A stretch of DNA of 16,546 bases. It comes from JASJCL01 sp050291585. Its GTDB lineage: Bacteria > Desulfobacterota > Desulfobacteria > Desulfobacterales > Desulfosarcinaceae. Of the stretch, positions 7,601 to 14,601 are shown piece by piece. The stretch is taken from positions 1 to 16,546 of the forward strand of contig JBNKKA010000093.1 of assembly GCA_050291585.1 (NCBI GenBank), read 5' to 3'. The notes beneath the pieces were generated by a model. That model saw nothing but the letters and a program-made list of their open reading frames with translations. It did not search any database and had not been told where the DNA came from. The position numbers and the translations under genes were made by a program. The number at the start of each line of letters is the position of its first letter. Position 1 is the stretch's first letter.

Positions 7601-7705
7601 GGAGTGGCCTATGCCTTCGACCGGCAAGAGCGTAACGATGACGAAGCACGCATTTCTGAGAAACTATCGTTTTACTTCTCCATAAAAACCAGTGTGAATT
7701 TTTAA
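4649..7705 (+). CDS. Secreted zinc metallopeptidase - beta-propeller - Omp85-like barrel fusion
   Basis: A 1018-residue exported protein. It starts at ATG 4649, with TGAGG six bases upstream; an upstream in-frame GTG at 4601 would only lengthen the signal peptide. Residues 1-30 are a Sec signal (hydrophobic core AVCLFFLLLPL). A peptidase-MA-like domain follows, with HEYAH (133-137) and WYQEGLSMW (184-192), where E187 is a likely third zinc ligand. Residues ~340-620 carry TolB/PD40-type propeller blades, for example HPQYNPRGDALVYVR and FEPDFSPDGDRLAATAYD. The last ~380 residues are beta-strand-rich, contain the Omp85 loop-6-like LRGY (R896-G897-Y898) and end in ...SIKTSVNF with a terminal Phe, as BAM clients do. 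The predicted place is an outer-membrane barrel with the protease and propeller in the periplasm or outside. Substrate unknown. cinA begins 9 bp on. Confidence 0.82.
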   Translation: MRNTPCPVPLAVCLFFLLLPLCIPTPAAGALLAAGADVRRTQSDHFIYLYEAALGAQVPLLLKHCEDARAALTPAFNWTPRQKTLVLFTDAMDLHNGMATVYPRPLMVFFAMSAHTATTIFEGGNDLRRTVFHEYAHILSMDAQYGFDAALSRIFGRGLNIVGDPLSAILMYLAAPPGALAPRWYQEGLSMWVETEFVGPGRGRNSRTDMLMRMAVADDQVLSPPYWDIGLPEWPYGTAAYLYGLKVFDHIFERYGVEGGRTNVPAQLSDDVAHSFFFNFNNRAWARTEHRFSDLAMDALTAEKERQAVRIATLKQQPMTDLKRLTPPSLVTAQPKFGPLGQRIYFTGRGEAGRRTLYLYDLQAQAPVKLDGARVTDALTTDMAMSADRRTLYYTRLDIQGRDRVRNEIYAYGLSDRRLERIAAHGRYRYISVHPDGVQVAAVSERAGRSLLVTVPMAGLGDPKAETVLATAAEGESFSHPQYNPRGDALVYVRTDTKGAELIQLDMHSNARKSLLSWPCTILSPTFHPKVPAIVFSADRNGVFNLYRLDLTSGAPPQALTHALGGVFEPDFSPDGDRLAATAYDADGYYLTVLDLGAVPTAPLPVIAPDWRSLPQNIEVKTRQEQTPAPEAPTATTYNSFSEVGFDAWSPWLTGSSEGVMGGLIAGFSDPVQYQNLTVAAGVESAYLAPVAAAHYDYSGFYPEITLQADTTPVSYPGLILDEDGDYYDYGEQRHRVAAAVTLPWNRVDFQAALSLGYQLEERYAIDETTDDFDDEILLTRNLSEDLSSALWGRLSFFNATAYGRSHSAEDGRYLSVVAERADKALGSEIERTRLRADWREYLPLPWGWENHVIKLEAAYGRGWGDETAQGAFGLGGLGFSLLSDSLGVDRSISLRGYESNYQVGDDALKLGLAYRLPLWRLYRNINATSPFYFEQLFIELFYEGGRVRDSTISAADTDWLNAAGVEVNFSTKLLRFLPVAPGIGVAYAFDRQERNDDEARISEKLSFYFSIKTSVNF

Positions 7706-7714
7706 GGAACTACT

Positions 7715-8995
7715 ATGCAAGCAGAACTATTAGCCACGGGTGACGAAATCCGTACCGGCACCTTGGTGGACAGCAACACGGCCCATATCGCCGAGCACCT
7801 GGCGGCAAGCGGTATCCACGTCTGGCGTCACCATTGCTGCGGCGATGGCCTTGAGGATCTGGTGGCGGTCTTGGAAGAGATCGCCACCCGCAGCGATATC
7901 TGTGTGGTCACCGGGGGGCTGGGTCCCACCACCGATGACCGCAGCGCCGAGGCGGCCGCCCAGGCCGCGGGGGTGCCCCTCGCACTTGATCCCGCTGCCC
8001 TGGAAGTGGTGGAACGCTTCTTCAAAAAAGCCGGGCGCCCCATGGCGGCCTCCAATCGCAAGCAGGCCGATCTGCCCCAAGGGGCCGAATTCCTTGACAA
8101 CCCCGTGGGCACCACCCCCGGTTTTACCTTGACCATCACCGGCTGTCGCTTCTTTTTTCTACCGGGGGTGCCCCATGAGATGAAGCGCATGCTGGCCGAG
8201 CAGGTATTGCCGCGCATCGAAGCCCTCCGCGGTGATGATGGCCATTGCTACCTCAGCCGCACTCTGACCACCTTCGGTCTGCCCGAATCTCAGGTGGGTG
8301 AAGCGGTGGCGGCCCTGGAGAAACACTTCCCCGATCTCACCCTGGGGCTGCGGGCCAAGTTTCCCGTGATCCAGGTGAAGCTTTACGGCAGCGGCAGTGA
8401 ACGCTCAGATTTGGAGGGGCAGTTGGCGCAGGGTGTCGATTGGGTGGCCGAGCAGCTGGGGCATTACCTCATCTCCCGGGAGGGGGAGAGCCTGGAGGCC
8501 GTGGTGGGCCAGTTGCTGCGCGAGCGTGGCGCCACCATCGCAGTGGCCGAAAGTTGCACCGGCGGCCTCCTGGCCCACCGCCTGACCAATGTGTCGGGCA
8601 GCTCGGATTACTTTTTGCTATCGGCGGTAACCTATGCCAACAGCGCCAAGGAGCGGGTCATCGGAGTCGCGGCGGAAACCCTTGCCCAGCATGGGGCGGT
8701 GAGCGAAGCCACGGCCCTGGAAATGGCCGCGGGCGTCCGCCAACGCGCCGGCGCCGATTACGCCCTGGCCACCACGGGTATTGCCGGTCCCACCGGCGGC
8801 AGTGAAGACAAACCTGTGGGCACGATCTGGATCGCCCTGGCCACTCCCCGGGGCAGTATCGCCAAGCGGCGCTACTTTCCCTTTGGCCGACGGCTCATGA
8901 ACAAGCAGATGTTTTCAATGGCAGCCCTGGAGCTGCTGCGCCGGGAACTCTTGGGACTGCGGACGGCAGACTTTCCTCATTTAACAGGAAAATGA
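7715..8995 (+). CDS. cinA: CinA: NMN deamidase / ADP-ribose pyrophosphatase-type protein
   Basis: 426 residues, close to the normal CinA length, with both domains. The N-terminal MoCF/COG1058 domain begins MQAELLATGDEIRTGTLVDS and has the binding loop GGLGPTTDD (67-75); in characterised CinA proteins this domain hydrolyses ADP-ribose. The C-terminal PncC domain has AESCTGG (residues ~278-284), YANSAKERVIGV, GAVSEATALEMA and ATTGIAGPTGG, the hallmark blocks of nicotinamide mononucleotide deamidase. Together these support a role in salvage of pyridine-nucleotide breakdown products in the cytoplasm; the old name refers to competence. Shine-Dalgarno AAGGA precedes ATG 7715. It lies 9 bp after the barrel-protease stop, and its own TGA overlaps the next ATG by ATGA, so co-translation with the downstream hydrolase is likely. 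No key residue appears missing. Confidence 0.97.
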   Translation: MQAELLATGDEIRTGTLVDSNTAHIAEHLAASGIHVWRHHCCGDGLEDLVAVLEEIATRSDICVVTGGLGPTTDDRSAEAAAQAAGVPLALDPAALEVVERFFKKAGRPMAASNRKQADLPQGAEFLDNPVGTTPGFTLTITGCRFFFLPGVPHEMKRMLAEQVLPRIEALRGDDGHCYLSRTLTTFGLPESQVGEAVAALEKHFPDLTLGLRAKFPVIQVKLYGSGSERSDLEGQLAQGVDWVAEQLGHYLISREGESLEAVVGQLLRERGATIAVAESCTGGLLAHRLTNVSGSSDYFLLSAVTYANSAKERVIGVAAETLAQHGAVSEATALEMAAGVRQRAGADYALATTGIAGPTGGSEDKPVGTIWIALATPRGSIAKRRYFPFGRRLMNKQMFSMAALELLRRELLGLRTADFPHLTGK

Positions 8996-9906
8996 CCATG
9001 CAGTGGCTCGTAACAGGCGTTCTGACGCTTCTACTCTTCTGGTGGGGGCTCTTTCTGCTCGTCCACCGCTGGCCGCGAAAACCCCTTGACGAACGCCCCG
9101 ACTGGGGGGCTTGCACAGATACTTTCCTGCCGGCCATTGACGGCGGTTATTTGGAGGTGTGGCGAGTGACGCCGGAAAGTGACCGTTGCAAGAAGGGCTC
9201 GGCAAAAGACGATGCCTTCAACGACGGCCCTTCAAAGGGCGACCCCTCAAGGGGTGTAGTGGTGCTGGCCCATGGCTGGAGCCGCAACCGCGGCCGCATG
9301 GTCCGCCGGGCGCGTCTTTTCGGAGCGCTCGGCTACACCACAGTGCTCCACAGCGCCCGGGACCACGGCGCTTCGAGCAGGCATCCCCTCATGAACGCCC
9401 GGCGTTTCAGTGAAGATATTGAAGCCGTCCTCGACTGGGTGGGCGAACCCGTTCTGCTATATGGCCACAGCGCCGGCTCGGCCGGCGCCATCCTGGCTGC
9501 CCACCGCCGGCCGCACCAGGTACGGGGCCTTTTTATGGAGGCCAGCTATGCCGATACTGAGACGGCTTTAATGAGCCTCTACCGCTGGGTGCACCCCCTC
9601 TTCGGCAAGTACTGCGGGCCCATCGTCATTGGCACCTTGCGGTTGATCTACGGCCGGGACAATATGCGTCAATGCAGCCCCGAGGTCCTCGCCGAGGATC
9701 TGGACATGCCGGTGATGCTCATCCACGGCGCCAAAGATCGGCGCTTCCCCCTGGCCTTTGCCCAGCAGTTGAAGGCCGCCTTTCGCAACGGCAACGTAGA
9801 GATGTTCGTGGCACCCGAATCCGGACACAGCGACAGCAGCCTCGATCCGGCCTATGGGGAGGCCGTGGAGCACTTTGTGGCCACCTGCGAAGCTGGATCA
9901 TCATGA
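8992..9906 (+). CDS. Membrane-anchored alpha/beta hydrolase
   Basis: 304 residues starting at ATG 8992 (AGGA just upstream; start overlaps the cinA stop); a second ATG at 8998 is possible. Residues 4-25 form one hydrophobic helix (VTGVLTLLLFWWGLFLLV), so an inner-membrane anchor is predicted. The alpha/beta-hydrolase core has an oxyanion-side AHGW (93-96), the nucleophile elbow GHSAGS with S160, IHGAKDRRFPL with D249, and SGHS with H279: a complete Ser-Asp-His triad. It resembles the bacterial serine aminopeptidase/lipase-like hydrolases, but substrate is not readable. Between the first strands a polar insert (about 64-88, rich in Lys, Asp, Gly and Ser) is encoded by DNA containing two small perfect palindromes (9227-9240, 9243-9254). 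The stop TGA overlaps the next gene's ATG (ATGA), which couples it to the amidohydrolase. Confidence 0.88.
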   Translation: MTMQWLVTGVLTLLLFWWGLFLLVHRWPRKPLDERPDWGACTDTFLPAIDGGYLEVWRVTPESDRCKKGSAKDDAFNDGPSKGDPSRGVVVLAHGWSRNRGRMVRRARLFGALGYTTVLHSARDHGASSRHPLMNARRFSEDIEAVLDWVGEPVLLYGHSAGSAGAILAAHRRPHQVRGLFMEASYADTETALMSLYRWVHPLFGKYCGPIVIGTLRLIYGRDNMRQCSPEVLAEDLDMPVMLIHGAKDRRFPLAFAQQLKAAFRNGNVEMFVAPESGHSDSSLDPAYGEAVEHFVATCEAGSS

Positions 9907-11162
9907 GTGTCGCCCAGCGGGTGATTGCCGGATGGCTGCTGGACGGAAGCGGGACACCGGCCAAGAAAGGTGCCGTCCTGGAGATCGGCGCGGGCAAGAT
10001 CCTTGCCGTTCGGCCCCCTGACACGGCAGTCCCTGAAGGGTCCACCGCGTCCAGTGATCTTGATCTATCCGCCTGCACCATCTTGCCCACCCTGGTGGAT
10101 GTTCATGTCCATCTAACAATGTCGGGAAGCGCCGACCCCGGCCTGCGCAGGCACCAGCTGGAGATGACCTATCCCCAGGCCGCGGCCGCTATGCGCCGCC
10201 ACCTCGTCCAGCACCTGGCCGCTGGTGTGGCCGCCGTACGCGACGGGGGCGACCACCGGGGCCACACCCTCAGCTTCAAGCAGCGTGAAAAGCCACCGAT
10301 GGTCCACATGGCCGTTGCCGGCAAGGCCTGGCATGCGGCAGGGCGTTACGGCCGTCTCATCGGCCGACCGCCGGAGGGGCAGGGCGGTCTGGCGGGAGCC
10401 ATCGCCCGCTGTGGCGGGCGCTGCGGCGCTCGGGCCGACCACGTTAAGATCATCAACTCCGGGCTCAACAGCCTGCAAGCCTTTGGCCGGGAGACCAAGG
10501 CCCAGTTCAGCGCCGCCGAGATGCGGGCGGCCGTGGCGGCCGCATCCGATTTGGACTTGCCAGTGATGGTGCATGCCAACGGGCGTCAGCCTGTTGCAGA
10601 CGCCTTGACGGCAGGCTGCGCCAGCATTGAGCACGGTTTTTTCATGGGAAGGGCCAACCTCGAGACCATGGCGGCCAAAGGGGCCGTCTGGGTGCCCACG
10701 GCGGTGACCATGGCTGCCTATGCGTGCCAACTGACCCGGGGAGAGAATATTGGCGGCGCCGCCAGTGGCGCGGAGCTGGACGTGGTGCACCGAAACTGCG
10801 ACCATCAGCTGGAACAATTACGCATGGCGCGGGAGCTTGGCGTAGCCGTGGCGGTGGGCACCGACGCCGGCAGTCTGGGAGTCAACCACGGTAGGGCGGT
10901 AGCCGAGGAGATGGGCCTTTTAGCCCAGGCGGGCTATCCCCTGGCGGCGGTAGTGCGGGCCGCCACCTGGACGGGTGCTCGTCTCCTGGGGCTTGACGAC
11001 CGGGGACTGTTGTCGGCGGGCTTGCGGGCCGACTTCATCGCCGTGGCAGGTCCGCCGGAAACCCTTCTCACCCGCATCGCAGCGCCTGAGGCCGTTTTTT
11101 TGGCGGGTGAGCGCGTGGGGACGGCGCAGGCGCAGGGGGCACCGACGCCCGCTGCGCATTGA
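9903..11162 (+). CDS. Metal-dependent amidohydrolase (imidazolonepropionase-like)
   Basis: 419 residues, amidohydrolase superfamily with a TIM barrel. I chose ATG 9903 because the reading MSVAQRVIAGWLLDGSG opens the typical N-terminal beta-domain and overlaps the preceding stop as ATGA; longer readings in the same frame only extend into the hydrolase gene. The metal-binding set is complete: VDVHVH (H68, H70), VKI with K182 as the likely carboxylated Lys, VMVHANG (H224), IEHGFF (H244) and GTDAG (D321). The C-terminal GLLSAGLRADFIAV block is the usual closing strand of the composite beta-domain. Members hydrolyse amides, ureas, lactams or dipeptides; the closest group appears to be the imidazolonepropionase-related/Xaa-Pro-type amidohydrolases, but the substrate is not determined. 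It ends 12 bp from the convergent Lon-like gene, with no clear terminator. Confidence 0.93.
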   Translation: MSVAQRVIAGWLLDGSGTPAKKGAVLEIGAGKILAVRPPDTAVPEGSTASSDLDLSACTILPTLVDVHVHLTMSGSADPGLRRHQLEMTYPQAAAAMRRHLVQHLAAGVAAVRDGGDHRGHTLSFKQREKPPMVHMAVAGKAWHAAGRYGRLIGRPPEGQGGLAGAIARCGGRCGARADHVKIINSGLNSLQAFGRETKAQFSAAEMRAAVAAASDLDLPVMVHANGRQPVADALTAGCASIEHGFFMGRANLETMAAKGAVWVPTAVTMAAYACQLTRGENIGGAASGAELDVVHRNCDHQLEQLRMARELGVAVAVGTDAGSLGVNHGRAVAEEMGLLAQAGYPLAAVVRAATWTGARLLGLDDRGLLSAGLRADFIAVAGPPETLLTRIAAPEAVFLAGERVGTAQAQGAPTPAAH

Positions 11163-11174
11163 TATGCGTGTGCA

Positions 11175-14100
11175 TCAGGGCGGTGTGGCCTTGTCCCGCT
11201 CCGGATGCTGCCGCCGTGCCAAACGGTCCACCATGCGTCTGAAGGGCGAAATGAGGGTGCCGATGGTGTAGGGCTTGGTGCGGTAGATCTCCTCCAGGGA
11301 GAGGTGTGGGTCCTTCCCTGGGGTGCGCAGATAGTAGCGCAGAGCGGTGAGGCGATTGCGGATCTCCTTTACCAGCATCTGGCGCAGATCCTCCTTGGAT
11401 TTGAGGATCTTCTCTTTGAGGCCTTCGGGGGGCATGTTGCCCTGATATTTGGCCATCTTGTAGGCGATGCGCATCTCGATCAACTCCTCTAGCGCTTGGG
11501 CATAGGCATCGTCCAGGCAGGCCACCTCGGGGACCAGGTCACCGAAGTGGGTCACCCCCAGGATATCCTTGCCCTGGCTCCAGTAGTTGACCAGGAAGGT
11601 CTGTTCCAGATCCATGTAGTTCTTCAGGGGCATATACATGCGGCGCAGATGCAGGAGCACCTTTTCGGTCTTTTTCTTGTGTCCGCCGATGATGACGCTG
11701 CCGCCCACCTCGCCCTTTTTGACCCCTTTGGTCCAGGGGGCCCCGGTGATGCCGAAATCATTGTAGATGGGAATCTGGATGAGGGCCGAGAGGCTGTTTA
11801 GGGCCAGTGCATAGCCGGCCGAAGGACCGCCCACGTTGTAGGAGGCCGTCAGCAGCTGATGGTGGATGGTGTAATTTTCCAGAAACTCCCCCAGCAGGCG
11901 GGCGGCGCTGACCTTGGAATCCAGGCTCTGGAGGTAATTCTTCACCATGGTGAGAGCTTCATGGGCCGACTGCTGGGTCATCTGTACGGCCATGTCCATC
12001 TCCGCCGCGGCCGAAGAGGAAGAGGAGACCGCCCCGGTGACCATGACCTTCTCCGCACTCAGGCCGTAGGTCAGACTGGTGGCGATGGGCAGCAGCACAC
12101 CGGTCACGTCGTTGGCCCCCACCCCGATGATGAAGCCCACCTGTGGCTCCTGGCTCAACTCCGCCTCGAGGAACTCGTCCAACTGCACCTTGCCTTTCTT
12201 AGTGGGGCTCTGGGAGATCTCCTGCTTGGCCGACTGGAGGTGGGAGGGCATCAGGGGGTACAACTCGGCGGAAGCGATGCTTTCCGTCAGGTCGAGGACC
12301 TCATTATAGTGGTGCATGAACTTGTTGGGATCGTTCTTGATGGCGGCCCTCAGCGCCTGGGGGGCGTCTTTGGCTTCCAAGATGCCCGTGAGGGTCTTGA
12401 AGTTGAACTTGACGAAGTAGGTCTTCTCCTTATCTTCGGCGCTTGCCAGGGAGCGGAAGCGGGACAAAACTTCATACTCGGTACTCCTCAGGGAACAGGC
12501 CTTCTCCACGAAGGCGGAGAAGTCCGCGGGCGTGTGGCAGATCCCCTGGGCCGTGTCGACGATTTTTTTAACCGTCAGATCGGGGTGCAGGGGAATGTTC
12601 TGAAGTGCCTGATCGATGATGGCGATCACATCCTGTTTGGTGAGCATTCCCGAGACTTCGAGCACCTTCAAGCGCTTGGAGCGCACCAGGGCCGGGTCGA
12701 GGATGTCGAGGCGGTTGGTGGTAAGGACGGTGAAGACCTTGTGCATGGGGATCTCGCCGTCGATCAGATTAAGAAATTTATTGGTGATTTTATCCGAAGG
12801 GCTGCCGCCGCTGGCGCTGCGCTTGGGGGCCAGGGCATCGCCTTCGTCGAAGAAGACCACGCTGGGGGCGATCATCTTGGCGATATCGTAAACCTTCTCC
12901 AGGTTGTCCACTGCACCGTCGATGGGATTGTTGGGATCCTGCAGGGCGCTGGCGCTGGTGGCGATATCATGAACCTCCTTGCTCTCACTCAGCCAAGTGC
13001 GCACCAGGAAGGTCTTGCCGCTGCCCGGGGGGCCGTTGAGCACCACGCCCTTCTCTTCGCTGACATGGTAGAAGAGACAATTGTTGGTCATCTCCGAGAA
13101 AGTGTCCTTGATCCCACCCACATAGGCTTCCCACTTGACGTCGCGGTCCATGCGGTTGACCACCTTTTTGTAGAGGTCGCCGTAGGAGTTCTGTGCCACC
13201 AGCTCAAAGGCCTGTCGCACCAAGAGGGAATCTTCCAGGTAGTCGGCCGAAAAATCATTTTTAATCTCAATGACCGAGTGGATCAGCTTGCGCACATAGG
13301 AGGGGATGATCTTGAGGGTGCGCTCCTTGAAAATGTCGTAGAGCATCTCCACGGTGCGGTCCAACTCGACCTCGGTTAGCAGGCACTGGTTGCGCCGCAA
13401 TCCCTTTGCATTTGTGGCTATACAGGCGATGTCGTTGCGCTGCAGCTCCAGGCGGACCACCTCGCGCAGGTTCTGGGAATTTTGCCAGAAGTCGGAGATG
13501 TTGATGATCTTGCCCTTCTCTACAAAGCGGCGATAGATGGCCTGGTCAAAGCGCTCGGGCTGGTCCGTGGTGGCGATGAGGAGGCAGTCGCGGCGGCCGC
13601 TGATGATCTCGTCGATGACGATGTTGGAGGTGTCCACCAGGGTGCGCTGCTGGCGTTCGGCGCCGCTCTCGCGCCCCGTGGCCTTGCCGAAGGCGCTGTG
13701 GGCCTCCTCCACGTGGCGGATGGTGGGCTTACGCGGATCGCCGAGGGCTTTTTTAAAGTAATTGCCCGGCTCACCCGCTAGGGCGGTTTGATAATCGTTG
13801 GGGGTCACCATGGCGAAGTCCACCATGAGGCTCTGTTCTTCCAACTCGCTGAGGCCGCGGCTGATGGGCTTTTTCAGCAGCCAACGGACCAGGGGGATGC
13901 GCGTGAGGGTTTTGTAGAAGCGGATGCGCTTGCGCCGGCTGATCTCCATGGCCAGGGTGGGGTCGATCTCCTCGAGACTCTTCCAGAAGGGTTCGCCGGC
14001 CAGGAGGGCTTCTTTCTTCTGCTGCAGGTCCACCTCGGGGATCACCTGGTTGACGAAGATCACCTTTTCGATGGTGTGGCTCACCGTGGAAGTTTTGCCG

Positions 14101-14600
14101 CTGCCGCTGGGACCCACGAAGAGCAGGAGGGGGGCCTTGGGCACGCTCACGTCGGAGACATACTCCTTGCGCAGGTGGGCGCGGTAGATTTTGCTGAAAA
14201 GTTCCTCCAACTCCACGGGCACATGCACATCGGTGAGGTCCTGGTCGAGGAGGTAGAGCAGGTACCGGTAGTCCTTGGCGGAGACCTCTTTCTCGAGGAT
14301 CTTGTTCCAGGCTTCCTGGGGGTTGGTCTGGCCGGATAACTCGAAGCGGCGCTGCCAGTCGGTGAGGATGTTGGGATCCTTGAGGACGCGGAAGTGCTTT
14401 TCGGGTGCGTCAATAAAGAGTGCCAGAAAAGTGTCCAGGAAGGTGTTGAGCATGTCCGATTTTGGTCTGTACTGGTTGAGGCGCGCACGCATGAAGGCCT
14501 TGGTTTCGTAAGGCCAGGAGGCTACCAGCTCCTGGATCTCGAGAATCCGTTTTTCATGCAGGCGCACGTAGCTGATCTCTTTTGTTTTGCGGCGGGGCAT
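11175..14600 (-). CDS. Dual-AAA+ ATP-dependent protease with C-terminal Lon-type (S16) domain
   Basis: A 1141-residue protein, larger than classical Lon (about 780-820) and without the usual Lon N-terminal domain. AAA+ module 1: Walker A GPSGSGKT (163-170), a VEEAH Walker-B-like site (297-301), sensor-1 region IATTDQPERFD (342-352) and Arg-finger-like RRF (357-359). AAA+ module 2: GPPGSGKT (523-530), Walker B VVFFDEGDA (581-589), sensor-1 TTNR (627-630) and ALVRSKR (637-643). Residues ~815-1040 match the Lon protease domain: GGPSAG with catalytic S927 and IIGGHKKK with K975, 48 residues apart (43 in E. coli Lon: S679 and K722). The position before GPSAG is Gly, not the usual Asp. No membrane segment is seen; the C-terminus is basic. 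ATG 14600 has a strong Shine-Dalgarno inside the upstream SPFH gene, one base after its stop. Predicted role: ATP-driven degradation or remodelling of proteins at the membrane with the SPFH partner. Confidence 0.88.
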   Translation of the reverse strand: MPRRKTKEISYVRLHEKRILEIQELVASWPYETKAFMRARLNQYRPKSDMLNTFLDTFLALFIDAPEKHFRVLKDPNILTDWQRRFELSGQTNPQEAWNKILEKEVSAKDYRYLLYLLDQDLTDVHVPVELEELFSKIYRAHLRKEYVSDVSVPKAPLLLFVGPSGSGKTSTVSHTIEKVIFVNQVIPEVDLQQKKEALLAGEPFWKSLEEIDPTLAMEISRRKRIRFYKTLTRIPLVRWLLKKPISRGLSELEEQSLMVDFAMVTPNDYQTALAGEPGNYFKKALGDPRKPTIRHVEEAHSAFGKATGRESGAERQQRTLVDTSNIVIDEIISGRRDCLLIATTDQPERFDQAIYRRFVEKGKIINISDFWQNSQNLREVVRLELQRNDIACIATNAKGLRRNQCLLTEVELDRTVEMLYDIFKERTLKIIPSYVRKLIHSVIEIKNDFSADYLEDSLLVRQAFELVAQNSYGDLYKKVVNRMDRDVKWEAYVGGIKDTFSEMTNNCLFYHVSEEKGVVLNGPPGSGKTFLVRTWLSESKEVHDIATSASALQDPNNPIDGAVDNLEKVYDIAKMIAPSVVFFDEGDALAPKRSASGGSPSDKITNKFLNLIDGEIPMHKVFTVLTTNRLDILDPALVRSKRLKVLEVSGMLTKQDVIAIIDQALQNIPLHPDLTVKKIVDTAQGICHTPADFSAFVEKACSLRSTEYEVLSRFRSLASAEDKEKTYFVKFNFKTLTGILEAKDAPQALRAAIKNDPNKFMHHYNEVLDLTESIASAELYPLMPSHLQSAKQEISQSPTKKGKVQLDEFLEAELSQEPQVGFIIGVGANDVTGVLLPIATSLTYGLSAEKVMVTGAVSSSSSAAAEMDMAVQMTQQSAHEALTMVKNYLQSLDSKVSAARLLGEFLENYTIHHQLLTASYNVGGPSAGYALALNSLSALIQIPIYNDFGITGAPWTKGVKKGEVGGSVIIGGHKKKTEKVLLHLRRMYMPLKNYMDLEQTFLVNYWSQGKDILGVTHFGDLVPEVACLDDAYAQALEELIEMRIAYKMAKYQGNMPPEGLKEKILKSKEDLRQMLVKEIRNRLTALRYYLRTPGKDPHLSLEEIYRTKPYTIGTLISPFRRMVDRLARRQHPERDKATPP

Positions 14601-14601
14601 A

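Noticed and set aside
9672..9902. Longer start for the amidohydrolase
   Set aside because: It overlaps the hydrolase gene by over 200 bp and yields Arg/Gly-rich sequence without homology-like character; ATG 9903 with an ATGA overlap fits better.
11155..11180. Terminator between the convergent amidohydrolase and Lon-like genes
   Set aside because: Only a four-base ATGC/GCAT stem with a GTGT loop is present and no T-run; too weak to call.
11859..13379. 506-codon plus-strand open frame antisense to the dual-AAA protease
   Set aside because: It lies entirely opposite well-supported AAA+ and Lon motifs; its Gly/His/Val-rich translation is typical of the antisense of a GC-rich gene, with no domain motif.
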